This document shows, piece after piece, positions 9,477 to 17,491 of a stretch of DNA of 23,283 bases. Where the stretch lies: positions 1-23,283 of the forward strand of contig CAZUBO010000011.1 of the NCBI GenBank assembly GCA_964618955.1. Reading direction: 5' to 3'. The notes below the pieces were generated by a model. It did no database searches and was not told where the DNA came from. It saw only the letters and a program-made list of their open reading frames with translations. The stretch is from JAKLIH01 sp964618955. GTDB taxonomy: Bacteria > Patescibacteriota > Minisyncoccia > UBA6257 > JAKLIH01. Positions within the stretch are counted from its first letter, which is position 1. Each line of letters opens with the position of its first letter. A program made the position numbers and the translations under genes.

Positions 9477-9502
9477 TTGTTTTAAAAATTCTTAAAATCC
9501 AC

Positions 9503-9530
9503 TTGACAAGGTTTAAAAATATGCTAAATT
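9503..9530 (+). promoter_or_regulatory. Promoter of a structured RNA
   Basis: Perfect TTGACA at 9503-9508 and TAAATT at 9525-9530 with 16-base spacing. The predicted start, about 9537, coincides with the first base of the GGAGAGA closing helix described next, and no protein start follows. Confidence 0.7.
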
Positions 9531-9536
9531 AATAAT

Positions 9537-9677
9537 GGAGAGAGTACAAATATGATGAAGAAGGGAATTCATATTTACACGCACTCAACACAATTGCTCT
9601 ATAGAAGTCTTCCGAGGTTCTAAATAGAAGCAATTTACGATATAACTCGATCATCTAGTCTCTCCTTGCTCTTTTTT
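9537..9677 (+). ncRNA. Candidate structured small RNA (6S-like layout)
   Basis: About 130-140 nucleotides with no ORF. The ends pair perfectly: GGAGAGA (9537-9543) with TCTCTCC (9659-9665). An inner arm pairs AATTGCT (9592-9598) with AGCAATT (9629-9635) and continues with CTAT/ATAG and AGAA/TTCT around the apical TCTTCCGAGG. A T-rich run (9670-9677) follows the closing helix and could end transcription. A rod closed at both ends with a large internal loop resembles 6S RNA, but it is shorter than usual. I see no SRP-RNA, tmRNA or RNase P signature. Existence as a transcript is likely from promoter plus structure; identity is open. Confidence 0.55.
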
Positions 9678-9689
9678 ATCTTTCAGTAT

Positions 9690-9763
9690 TGGTATATAGC
9701 TCAAGGGTAGAACAGCAGAGTCATATACTCTAAGGGTTAAAGGTTCAAGTCCTTCTATACCAG
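9690..9763 (+). tRNA. tRNA-like gene, anticodon ambiguous (CAT in loop)
   Basis: The acceptor stem is a perfect seven pairs, TGGTATA (9690-9696) with TATACCA (9756-9762), and discriminator G. T8/A9 are present. The D arm GCTC ... GAAC has an AAGGGTA loop. The T arm AAGG-TTCAAGT-CCTT is canonical. The anticodon arm is odd. Counting from the D arm puts T33-CAT-A37 in place (Met or Ile2), but then two of five stem pairs fail. The best hairpin, AGAG (9717-9720) / CTCT (9728-9731), shifts the loop so that CAT is one base too far 5'. No CCA is encoded. It is not a normal Trp(UCA) tRNA, as no T precedes a TCA. Confidence 0.65.
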
Positions 9764-9785
9764 GAAAATTATTTTCCTATATTAT

Positions 9786-9846
9786 CGGTCCACGAACGGA
9801 CCAACATCGGATCTCATCGGCCATCATGCGGCAAAGAGATCCGTCC
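9786..9846 (+). other. GC-rich hairpin pair with alternative pairing
   Basis: A short GC-rich island in AT-rich DNA, between the tRNA-like gene and the next terminator. Hairpin 1 is GGTCC (9787-9791) / GGACC (9798-9802). Hairpin 2 is CGGATCTC (9808-9815) / GAGATCCG (9836-9843), with an inner GCC/GGC. GGAC (9798-9801) can instead extend hairpin 2 by pairing with GTCC (9843-9846), so the two folds compete. It may be part of a longer transcript that begins at the upstream promoter. Confidence 0.45.
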
Positions 9847-9857
9847 ACACAATTTCC

Positions 9858-9892
9858 AGCTCGAATACTTTATTGTATTCGGGTTTTCTTTT
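9858..9892 (+). terminator. Intrinsic terminator before transketolase
   Basis: Stem CTCGAATAC / GTATTCGGG (9860-9868 with 9875-9883), loop TTTATT, then a T-rich tail. It would end the RNA/tRNA transcript. Confidence 0.8.
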
Positions 9893-9906
9893 ATTCAATT
9901 TTTCCA

Positions 9907-9935
9907 TTGACTTTTTTCTTTTTTTTCTTTATAAT
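9907..9935 (+). promoter_or_regulatory. Promoter of the transketolase cluster
   Basis: TTGACT at 9907-9912, a 17-base T-rich spacer, then TATAAT at 9930-9935. The ATG follows 24 bases after the -10. Confidence 0.8.
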
Positions 9936-9959
9936 ATATCTAAATTAAATACTTTTTCA

Positions 9960-10790
9960 ATGAAAAATTATTCTAAAAAATTAACAATATTAGAAATGCA
10001 AAATCTCTGTCAATCATTTCGTAAAGAAATTATTGATATGGTTTATATGGCTCAGTCGGGTCACATTGCTGGACCCTTAAGTGCCGTTGAACAATACGTT
10101 GCTTTGTATTTCGGTGATATCCTAAAATACAATCCTAATAATCCAAAATGAGAAAATAGAGATAAAGTTATTGTTTCTAATGGTCACTACGCTCCTTTAT
10201 TGTATGTTACTTTGGCAGAAGCTGGATTCTTTGAAAAAGAAATTTTAAAAACTTTTAGAAATTTTGAATCAATTCTTCAAGGCCATCCCAATAGAAAAAT
10301 CCCTGGAGTTGAAAATGTTTCTGGTCCAGATGGTGAAGGCTTATCCCAAGCTATTGGCATGTGTTTAGCTTCTAAATTAGATAAGAACCCTTATCAAGTC
10401 TATTGTTTAATGGGAGATGGTGAGCAACAAGAAGGTAGTATCTGAGAAGCCGTCATGTTCGCTAGCAAACACAAACTTGATAATTTAACTTGTTTAATTG
10501 ATCGCAATAATATTCAGATTGGAGGCTTCACTGAATCAATAATGCCATTAAATTCTTTAAAACAAAAATATGAAAGCTTCAATTGAAAAGTAATTGAAAT
10601 TAATGGTCACAATTTAAAAGAAATTATCAATGCCTTAAATCAATCTAAGTTCGTAAATGATGAACCTACTGTAATTATCTGTAATACGATTTCAGGTAAG
10701 GGAATACCCTTCATGGAAAACAAACCTGAATGACATAGTAAAATTATCACCAAAGAGATTTATGACAAAGCTTTAAAAACATTAATTTAA
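9960..10790 (+). CDS. tktN: Transketolase, N-terminal (ThDP-binding) subunit
   Basis: First half of a split transketolase, which moves two-carbon units between sugar phosphates in the non-oxidative pentose phosphate pathway. 276 residues. The GHIAGPLSAVE segment near residue 35 and the ThDP/Mg motif GDGEQQEGSIWEAVMFA ... DRNN are intact, with the Trp in SIWEA encoded by TGA (10443-10445), as is that in NNPKWENRD. C-terminal ISGKGIPFMENKPEWH is typical. An upstream in-frame ATG near 9873 lies in the terminator hairpin, so I take the ATG at 9960 after the promoter. The C-terminal half begins only four bases after this stop, so the subunits are made together. Confidence 0.95.
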
Positions 10791-10794
10791 TTTT

Positions 10795-11790
10795 ATGTTA
10801 AATCCAGAATTAAAACTCAATAAAAAAATATTTTCTGAAGATGTTGATCGCAAATCCAGTCGTGACGGCTTTGGTGAAGGTCTTTTAATTGTTGGCGAGC
10901 AAAATGAAAATGTTTGTGTTTTGAGCGCTGATTTAACTGAAAGTTTACGAGCAGATAAATTTAAAAATCGTTTTCCTAATAGATTCTTTGATGTTGGTAT
11001 TGCTGAACAAAATATGGCTGGTATTGCTAGTGGCTTAGCCAGTCAAAACAAAATTCCTTTTATCTTATCATTTTCTATTTTTTCTCCCGGAAGAAATTGA
11101 GAAATAATCCGTACTATAATTTGCTATAATAATGTTCCAGTTAAAATCATTGGTGGACATAGTGGTTTAGATACTGGTCCAGATGGCGCTACCCATCAAT
11201 GCTTAGAAGATATTGCTCTAATGCGAATATTACCTAATACTATTGTAATTGCTCCTTGTGATTATTTAGAAGCTAAAAAAGCAACTTTAAAAATTACTGA
11301 GCTTGATAAGCCTTGTTATCTTCGATTACAACGCAGTTCTACACCTTTAATTACAACTAACGAAACTCCTTTTGAGATTGGTAAAGCCAATGTCTTGTTT
11401 AATGAAAACGAATCAGAAGTTGCTTTAATTGCTTGTGGTAATTTAGTTTATTCTGCTTTAAAAGTTGCCAATGATCTTCAAAAAGAAAAAATTAATTGTA
11501 CAGTAATTAATAACCATACTATCAAACCTTTGGATCGCGAAACATTAATTTCTTATGCTAAGTCTTGCAAAGCTTTTGTGGTTATTGAAGATCATCAAAA
11601 AGCTGGTGGCTTAGGTAGTGCGATCTCTGAATTAATTTCTGAAACTTATCCAATTCCAATTGAATTTATCGCCGTTAATGATTTATTTGGCGAAACTGGA
11701 ACTACTCAAGAATTGTATAAAAAACATCATCTTGATGAGCAGTCGATCAAAAATGCAATTTATAAAGTTTTGAAAAGAAAAAATATTTAA
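10795..11790 (+). CDS. tktC: Transketolase, C-terminal subunit
   Basis: 331 residues, carrying the pyrimidine-binding and C-terminal domains of transketolase. RFFDVGIAEQNMAGIASGLA contains the catalytic Glu that activates ThDP. Next come GGHSGLDTGPDGATHQ (with the phosphate-binding His), PCYLRLQRSS, and the C-terminal domain with VVIEDHQKAGGLGSAI. The only TGA-Trp is at 11098-11100. It partners the preceding N subunit. The split form is widespread in archaea, some clostridia and Patescibacteria. The next gene starts 35 bases later with no clear terminator, so a longer cluster transcript is plausible. Confidence 0.95.
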
Positions 11791-11825
11791 AAATATCTTA
11801 ATAAAAATTTAATAAATATTCTATC

Positions 11826-12506
11826 ATGGAACAAAAAAATCATAGACTTCATTTTATGGCAATAAGTGGTTGAGCTCTAGCTCTTGTCCTTCTTTGTGTT
11901 TCTATTGCCAACGGCACTTGACAATCGGCAACCGCTAATCCACCCGGAGACAACTTGTCAGCTCCAATAAATGTTGGTTCAAGTGCCCAAACCAAATCGG
12001 GAGCCTTTACCTTAAATGGTACTTTTTCTGCTACTTCCAACTCTTTATTTGGTGGTACTGCCACTTTTACACCTTCAGTTGACAGCACAAGTACTTTTAA
12101 AGTTACTAATGCTGCTGGTGACAGTATGATTAATATTAATTCTACGGCCGGAACCTCTACTATCGGACCATTAAATCTTACTGGAGTTGTTGGTTCTTTA
12201 CTTGGAACTGGTGCTAAATTAAATGTTGGCAATTCTAATTCAACATATAACCTTGATGTTACTGGCACAGCTAGAGCTACGGACAACATTCGTTCTGATG
12301 CTGGTTTTTGTATTGCTACCGATTGTATTACTTCTTGACCATCCGGTGGTACTCCTGATGGCAATGTACCTTTAAACGGTATTATTTTAGGTGAAAATCC
12401 ATCTGATGCAAGCATTATTGCTGGTGGATATACTTACAATCCAGCAGACACGGTTTTAACCTCTGGAATGAACACCCTATATATTTATACAAAAACAACT
12501 CCTTAA
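11826..12506 (+). CDS. Signal-anchored surface protein of Parcubacteria type
   Basis: 226 residues. A basic N-terminus and hydrophobic segment (WALALVLLCVSIANGTW, about residues 16-32) form a signal peptide or anchor. Then comes NPPGDNLSAPINVGSSAQTK, an opening I associate with many Parcubacteria surface or pseudopilus-like proteins. The rest is low-complexity, rich in Ser, Thr, Gly and Asn, with beta-type repeats (GTFSATSNSLFGGTATF and similar), as in secreted fibre or adhesin proteins. No catalytic motif. Codon use is visibly more GC-rich than its neighbours, which also creates a long spurious antisense frame. TGA-Trp occurs at 11870 and later. It sits inside the sugar-phosphate gene cluster, nine bases before the PfkB gene, which is an unexpected place. 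Confidence 0.7.
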
Positions 12507-12515
12507 ACTTTTAAA

Positions 12516-13529
12516 ATGAAATTTGATGCTATTGTAATCGGTTCTTCAACTCTGGACTTTTTTGTGAATAGTTTAGAATTAAAAGTTATTAAAGAAAATT
12601 CTTTTATCAATAAAAAGGGAATTGTTTTTCCTTTAGGCCAAAAGATTAATGGTAATATTTTTGAAATCAAAATTGGTGGCAGTTGTTTAAATATTGCTAC
12701 AACTTTTTCAAATTTTGGATATAAATCCCATATTCTTTCTATCGTTGGTAAAGATACCAACAGAAAAGATATTTTTAATTTTGTTAAGAAGTTAAAAAAT
12801 GTTAAAAAAATATCTTTTAAAACTGATGATAAAAAAATAACTGGCTTTTCTTGCATTATCTTATCTAACAACGCCGAAAGAACTATCATTAAGAATCCCA
12901 GAGGTTGCTCTTCAAATTTAAAAATCAATCAAAAAGATATTAAAAACAGTCAAGCCAAATTAATTTTTTCAAATTCGCTTTATGGCAAAAAAGATAGCTG
13001 AAATACTTTGCTAAATTACAAAAAAGCCAATCCTAAGATTTTATGATGTTCCAATCCTAATACACAAGATTTAATATTTTTAAGAAGTAATTTAAATTTC
13101 TTAAAATACATTGATTGTTTTTTCTTAAATCTTGAAAAAGCTAGTATTTTAAGTAATTTAGATTATCGTAAAGAAAAAGAAATTTTTAAATTTATTAATG
13201 TCTACATTCCTGGTATTTGTATTATCAACAAAGGCTCTCGTGGTTTGATTGCTTCTGATGGTAAAAATATGTATACTTGTGATATCTATCATCATATCAA
13301 ATTAATTGATACTACTGGAGCAGAGGACGCTTTAGCCAGTGGTTTTGCTCTAATGTATCAAAAGACTAAAGATATTGAATACAGTTTAAAGTTTGCCTTA
13401 GCTAATGCTGGTAATTGTATTGAAAAGATTGGTGGCAACTCCAATCTCTTAACTCCAACAATTTTTAACAATACTACGTGAAAAAAATATTTTAATAAAT
13501 TAAAAATAAAAAAAGAAATAATATGTTAA
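12516..13529 (+). CDS. PfkB-family carbohydrate kinase
   Basis: 337 residues when TGA is read as Trp; phosphorylates a sugar or nucleoside with ATP, substrate not determinable. N-terminal signature GGSCLNIATTFSNFGYKSHI, and C-terminal signature DTTGAEDALASGFALMY with the catalytic base Asp271. The usual GAGD anion-hole motif reads GAED, with Glu in place of the middle Gly. The end runs past NNTTW to TAA at 13527-13529, overlapping the aldolase start by seven bases, which implies translational coupling. Together with the aldolase and transketolase next to it, a sugar-phosphate role such as fructose-6-phosphate or ribose phosphorylation is plausible but inferred. Confidence 0.82.
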
Positions 13530-14266
13530 GAAAACTAATTCAGCCATTTTTAAAAAATGAAAAATGTTTAATTGTTGCTTATGACTATGGTTCCAATAAA
13601 AACCCAGAGATTTTTAAATACCAATCTTCTAACCCAACTTACATTTTTGAATTAGCCAAAAACATTAATGCTACTGGCTTGGTTTTAAATAAAGGTATTG
13701 CTGAGATTTATTCCCAAACTAATTACAAAACACCTTTAATTATTAAACTTGATATCGAATCAGAAAATACCAATATTCCAATTTTAATTTGTTCAGTTGA
13801 ATATGCCAAAAAATTAGGAGCTAAAGGTATAGGATATACTATATATTTTGGATCTGAATTCGAAACTCAACAAATTAAAGAATTTTCGGTTTTAGTAGAA
13901 CAAGCTCATTCTTTAAATATGGCTGTAATTCTCTGGGCTTATGTTGTCCTTCCTTCTTGAAAGGTAGATAATGAACCTAATAATCTAATCTTTGCTTTTC
14001 GCCAAGCCTATGAATTAGGAGCTGATTTAGTTAAGATTCATAACCCCAACGGTTCAGTAGACATTTCTTTTCTTCATTCAATCATTCCTAATATGCCAAT
14101 ATCTATGAGAGAGGGAGAACCTACTGATAGCTCCAACCTTCTAACTTGAGTGAAAGATTCAATTAATAAAGGTATTGATGGCTTTATTATCGGCCATAAT
14201 CTTTGACAAAAAGAAAATGCCACTGAATTAGGAAAAGAAATCCATAAAATTACTTTTGGAAAATAG
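13523..14266 (+). CDS. fbaB: Class I fructose-bisphosphate aldolase, DhnA/archaeal type
   Basis: 247-residue TIM-barrel enzyme that splits fructose 1,6-bisphosphate to dihydroxyacetone phosphate and glyceraldehyde 3-phosphate. Barrel motifs run in order: LIVAYDYGSN (where the family has a DHG), ATGLVLNKG, GAKGIGYTIYFGSE, AVILWAYV, and Schiff-base Lys171 in GADLVKIHNP. The phosphate-site GFIIGHNLWQ has His where most relatives have Arg (GRNIWQ). TGA-Trp codons occur at 13958, 14148 and 14204. It overlaps the kinase stop by seven bases. DhnA-type DERA-like aldolases can also act on related substrates, but the context supports FBP. Confidence 0.85.
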
Positions 14267-14297
14267 TCCAATAAATACAGGTTCAACTAGTTCAAAA

Positions 14298-14321
14298 CTA
14301 TAAAATATCAGCATTTTATAG
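14298..14321 (+). terminator. Hairpin after the aldolase gene, weak terminator candidate
   Basis: CTATAAAAT (14298-14306) pairs perfectly with ATTTTATAG (14313-14321) around ATCAGC. Only a mixed A/T run follows, so termination would be weak. Confidence 0.4.
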
Positions 14322-14347
14322 AATTATATTCTGTAGTCAATAAACCC

Positions 14348-14376
14348 TTGAAAAAACAGCCAATCTGTGCTAAAAT
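14348..14376 (+). promoter_or_regulatory. Promoter of rplY
   Basis: TTGAAA at 14348-14353, 17 bases, TAAAAT at 14371-14376; the ATG is 41 bases downstream. Confidence 0.7.
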
Positions 14377-14417
14377 ATCCCTAAAGCCATTAATAAATTA
14401 AACATTAAGAAAAACTT

Positions 14418-15065
14418 ATGGACACTATAAATTTACAAGCAAAAATCAGAGAATTTATTGGTAAAAAGGTTTCTCAATTACGAAAGCAGGATATTATCCC
14501 TGGCGTTCTATATGGTAAATCAATAACCCCACAAAATATCTCCGTTGATAGTAAAGAATTCACTAAAGTTTTCAAAAAAGCTGGCGATAATACCGTAATT
14601 AATCTAAGTATCGATGGCTCTAAAGAAAAACACAAAGTTTTGATTAGAGACGTTGCTATGACCCCAACTCGTGATAAAATCATTCACGTTGAATTATTCG
14701 CTGTATCTTTAACCGATAAGATCAAAGCCAATATTCCAGTAGTATTGATTAATACTGAGATTGCTGAGAAGCTAGGTGGTAATCTAATTGTCAACTTAGA
14801 CGAAATCGAAGTTGAAGCTTTACCAACTCATCTTCCTCATCAAATCGAAGTTGATTGTTCAATCTTTACTGAATTTGGTCAAACAATCTACGTCAAAGAT
14901 TTAAAACTTTCTAGTGATATCAAAATTCATGAAGATCTAGAATTACCAATCGTCTCCTTTGACGCTCCTGAAAAAGAAGAGGTTATTGAAGCTGCTCCAG
15001 TCGAAACTGAAGTTGCTACCGAAACAACCGAAGAAAAGAAGGAAGAAGAATCAGCTAATAAATAA
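14418..15065 (+). CDS. rplY: 50S ribosomal protein bL25, CTC/TL5 form
   Basis: Binds 5S rRNA in the central protuberance. 215 residues, the long general-stress CTC form. N-terminal L25 domain with REFIGKKVSQLRKQDIIPGV and LYGKSITPQNI, including the RPGVLYG-like site, and HVELFAVSLTDKI. Then the TL5 beta domain (VVLINTEIAEKLGG, VEVDALPTHLP-like segment, ELPIVSF). The last 35 residues are an acidic, low-complexity tail rich in Glu, Thr and Ala ending EEESANK. No TGA codon. Own promoter; the transglycosylase gene follows 14 bases later. The identification is secure. Confidence 0.95.
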   Translation: MDTINLQAKIREFIGKKVSQLRKQDIIPGVLYGKSITPQNISVDSKEFTKVFKKAGDNTVINLSIDGSKEKHKVLIRDVAMTPTRDKIIHVELFAVSLTDKIKANIPVVLINTEIAEKLGGNLIVNLDEIEVEALPTHLPHQIEVDCSIFTEFGQTIYVKDLKLSSDIKIHEDLELPIVSFDAPEKEEVIEAAPVETEVATETTEEKKEEESANK

Positions 15066-15079
15066 TTAAAAAACTATCA

Positions 15080-16573
15080 ATGTTTTGAGAAGAATTTCAA
15101 ACAAAAAAACATAAACATTTAGATATCATTTTTGACCAACCTAAATCAAAAATAGATTGATCAAAAATTCAATATTTAAATTTCTTGCATAATAAAAATA
15201 TTTCTAAATCATTTCGATTTTTTAGAAATACTATCATTGCTGTTTTTGTTTTAAGTTTGTGCTTCTTCAATAATCATTTTACCAATAACGTTGAGGCTCC
15301 TATCGGATACTTTGAAGCCAAAGCTACTACCGAAGAAGAGCGAAAACAAATGGAAAAAGAATTAGCTGAGATTGAATCCCAAATAGCAATCTATGAAAAA
15401 GAATTGCAGGGAACTACTAAAGAAAAGGCTACTCTTCAAAATGCGATTAATACTTTAAAGACTCAGGCTAATAAACTATCTCTTCAGGTAAAATCAACCA
15501 AAGGCCAAATCACAACTTTGACTGGCAAAATCAAAGATACTGAATTAGCAATCGATAAGACTCTAAATAATATTGATACTGCTAAAGGCGAATTAGGATC
15601 ACTCATCCAAGCCTTCTATGAATTATCTACCAAGAGTCAAGCCGAGATTATTCTAGCTAACAATACTTTATCCGACTACTTCACTGAAGTTAATTCTCTA
15701 AACTTATTAGATTTAAAAATCAATGATAAATTAGATGAATTAAAAGATTTAAATAAAAATCTAACTGTTCAGAAAACTAGCTTAAGCGAAAAGAAGGGGG
15801 ATGCTCAGAATATGCTTCAAGTCCAACTTCTTCAACAAAATGAATTAGAAAGAACTAAAAAGGAAAAAGATAATTTGCTAACTGTAACTAAGAATAAAGA
15901 AGCTACTTACCAACAAATTCTAAGTGAACAACGTAAAAAAGCTGCTGAACTTAGAAGTCGTATCTATAACATGGTTGGTATTCAAACTAAAGTTACCTTC
16001 GGAGAAGCTCTTGATATTGCTACTTGAGCTGGCAACATGGTAGGTATTCGTCCAGCTTTGTTATTAGCTATCTTAACTCAAGAAACTAACTTAGGTCAAA
16101 ACGTTGGAACCTGTAACAGACCTACCGATCCACCTAATAAGAATTACAAAGTTATCATGAATCCTAAAGACCACGACTATTTTGTTCAAATCACCAAAGA
16201 ATTAGGCATGAATCCCGAAGCTACTCCAGTCTCTTGTCCTATGTATCAACAAGGCAAACAAGTTGGTTGAGGTGGTGCCATGGGACCAGCCCAATTTATT
16301 CCTAGAACCTGGATAAATTACAAAGATAAAGTTAGTGCTATCACCGGTCGTAATCCCGCTAATCCATGGGATATCAAAGATGCTTTCATCGCTTGTGCAC
16401 TTTACATCGGTTCTTATGGAGCCAAAACTCAAACTTATGATGGCGAATGACGTAGTGCTATGATATATTTCTCCGGATCTACTAATACTCGTTTCCGCTT
16501 CTATGGTGATAATGTTATGGCTATCGCCAAACGTTATCAAGCTGATATTGATGCCATTAAAAAAGCTAATTAA
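15080..16573 (+). CDS. Membrane-anchored coiled-coil lytic transglycosylase
   Basis: 497 residues with TGA as Trp. I place the start at the ATG at 15080, 14 bases after rplY; the first in-frame TGA lies at 15086, so standard-code tools would miss the first residues. Order: cytoplasmic basic segment (about 1-50); membrane anchor TIIAVFVLSLCFFNN (about 51-66); long coiled coil (about 90-300) rich in Glu, Lys and Leu, of the kind found in EnvC/PcsB-like division hydrolases; C-terminal SLT-type lysozyme fold with LLLAILTQETNLGQNVG (catalytic Glu335) and GGAMGPAQFIPRTW. It likely cuts peptidoglycan glycan strands outside the membrane, perhaps at division, with the coiled coil as a regulatory arm. 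Two Cys pairs in the catalytic domain could form disulfides. Confidence 0.88.
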
Positions 16574-16595
16574 ATAAATATTAAACTAAATTAAA

Positions 16596-16823
16596 ATGAA
16601 TCATCAACAACAAGAACAATGTTACTTCTGCCAAAAAGGCATTGCCAACATTGATTACAAGGATATTGATACTTTAAAGAGATTTATCTCTAGCCAATTC
16701 AAGATTCTACCTCGTAGAAAAACTTTTACTTGCGCTAAGCATCAACGAGCTTTATGCACCGCTATCAAGCGTGCTCGCATTATGGCTTTGTTACCTTTCT
16801 GTCCAAACAACAAAAAGAATTAA
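16596..16823 (+). CDS. rpsR: 30S ribosomal protein bS18
   Basis: 75-residue small-subunit protein next to S6 on the platform. Motifs: CYFCQKGIANIDYKDIDTL, LKRFISSQFKILPRRKTFTC and HQRALCTAIKRARIMALLPF, which together are diagnostic. CxxC plus the later C and H could bind zinc, as in some S18 forms. The usual neighbours rpsF and ssb are not here. It lies 22 bases after the transglycosylase gene and 30 bases before the winged-helix gene. No Shine-Dalgarno. Confidence 0.96.
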   Translation: MNHQQQEQCYFCQKGIANIDYKDIDTLKRFISSQFKILPRRKTFTCAKHQRALCTAIKRARIMALLPFCPNNKKN

Positions 16824-16853
16824 TTAAATTTTTGTTTTAAAACCAAAAGCATT

Positions 16854-17240
16854 ATGAACTATACCTATTTAACGTTCATTATATTACTCGTTTTTGTTAC
16901 TGTAATTTTAAAATACAAAAAGAATATTGAGAGAATTCAAAAAGAAAATTCCAAATTGAAAATTCAACTTGAAAACCAAAAATGCGAAAATCTCAATAAT
17001 TTTATAGCTTCCAACAATCAAAAACAAAACGAGATTGATATTAGAAAAACTAAGATCTTAGAATTTCTAACTAATCACGAAACGATAACTAATGACCAAG
17101 TAGAATACTTAGTAAAGGTCTCCAACAGCACTGCTTATCGTCTATTAGAAAGTTTAGAACAAGAGGGAAGGATATCCCAAATAGGTAAGACTGGCAAAGA
17201 CGTCTACTACATTAAAAACAAATTCTATAAAAGAAATTAA
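16854..17240 (+). CDS. Membrane-anchored winged-helix DNA-binding protein
   Basis: 128 residues. N-terminal membrane segment YLTFIILLVFVTVILKY (about 5-21), a charged coiled coil (about 22-60), then a winged helix-turn-helix: IRKTKILEFLTNHETITNDQ, VEYLVKVSNSTAYRLLESLE as the recognition region, and the wing GRISQIGKTGKDVYYI. It resembles MarR/TrmB-like repressor domains tethered to the membrane, a type I have seen in Patescibacteria. It could sense something at the membrane and bind DNA, or read nearby promoters; targets are unknown. No TGA codon. Confidence 0.7.
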   Translation: MNYTYLTFIILLVFVTVILKYKKNIERIQKENSKLKIQLENQKCENLNNFIASNNQKQNEIDIRKTKILEFLTNHETITNDQVEYLVKVSNSTAYRLLESLEQEGRISQIGKTGKDVYYIKNKFYKRN

Positions 17241-17243
17241 GAG

Positions 17244-17349
17244 TATGAAAAATTTTCCTAATTTAAATTTAAACCATCGATGACATCACCTTATTCGACA
17301 AAGGGAATTTTTTCATACATCTTAATGTTTGTATATTAAATTATACAAA
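17244..17349 (+). other. Intergenic inverted repeats between the winged-helix gene and a terminator
   Basis: TATGAAAAA-TTTTCC (17244-17258) is the imperfect inverse of GGGAATTTTTTCATA (17303-17317), forming a long stem with a 44-base loop. A second perfect hairpin is TTTGTATA (17328-17335) / TATACAAA (17342-17349). No coding sequence. It may be a 3' UTR structure or an operator for the adjacent DNA-binding protein. Confidence 0.4.
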
Positions 17350-17364
17350 ACCATCAATTGAAGA

Positions 17365-17392
17365 AACACCTTTGTTGAGAAGGTGTTTTTTT
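17365..17392 (+). terminator. Intrinsic terminator
   Basis: AACACCTT (17365-17372) / AAGGTGTT (17380-17387), loop TGTTGAG, followed by T residues. It closes the rplY-to-winged-helix run of genes. Confidence 0.85.
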
Positions 17393-17411
17393 AATATTTA
17401 ATATTTTTAGA

Positions 17412-17485
17412 AGAAAAAATCTGTTCTGTTTTTTCTCCTGAAAATATTTTTTCAGGATTAGTACATTATACAAAAGAAAGGAGGG
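17412..17485 (+). promoter_or_regulatory. Leader with competing hairpins and strong Shine-Dalgarno
   Basis: AGAAAAAA (17412-17419) pairs with TTTTTTCT (17429-17436); the next hairpin is a perfect TCCTGAAAA (17436-17444) / TTTTCAGGA (17449-17457). GAAAAAAT (17413-17420) can instead pair with ATTTTTTC (17446-17453), which would open the second hairpin and free CTCCT (17435-17439), complementary to AGGAG in the Shine-Dalgarno AAAGGAGGG (17477-17485). This is the layout of a translational switch, but no known riboswitch class is recognised. Confidence 0.45.
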
Positions 17486-17491
17486 TGGGGA

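Noticed and set aside
9537..9763. tmRNA or RNase P RNA
   Set aside because: No tag-peptide frame, no GACGGG-type 5' end and no RNase P core (GAGGAAAGTCC-like) could be found.
9873..9959. Upstream ATG for the transketolase N subunit
   Set aside because: It lies in the terminator stem and before the promoter; the ATG at 9960 follows the promoter and gives the normal N-terminus.
11849..12415. 188-residue open frame on the minus strand
   Set aside because: It is antisense to the surface protein gene, whose signal segment and NPPGDN motif are convincing. The long antisense frame comes from that gene's Ser/Thr/Gly-rich codons.
12503..12928. 141-residue minus-strand frame
   Set aside because: Antisense to the PfkB kinase with no recognisable motif.
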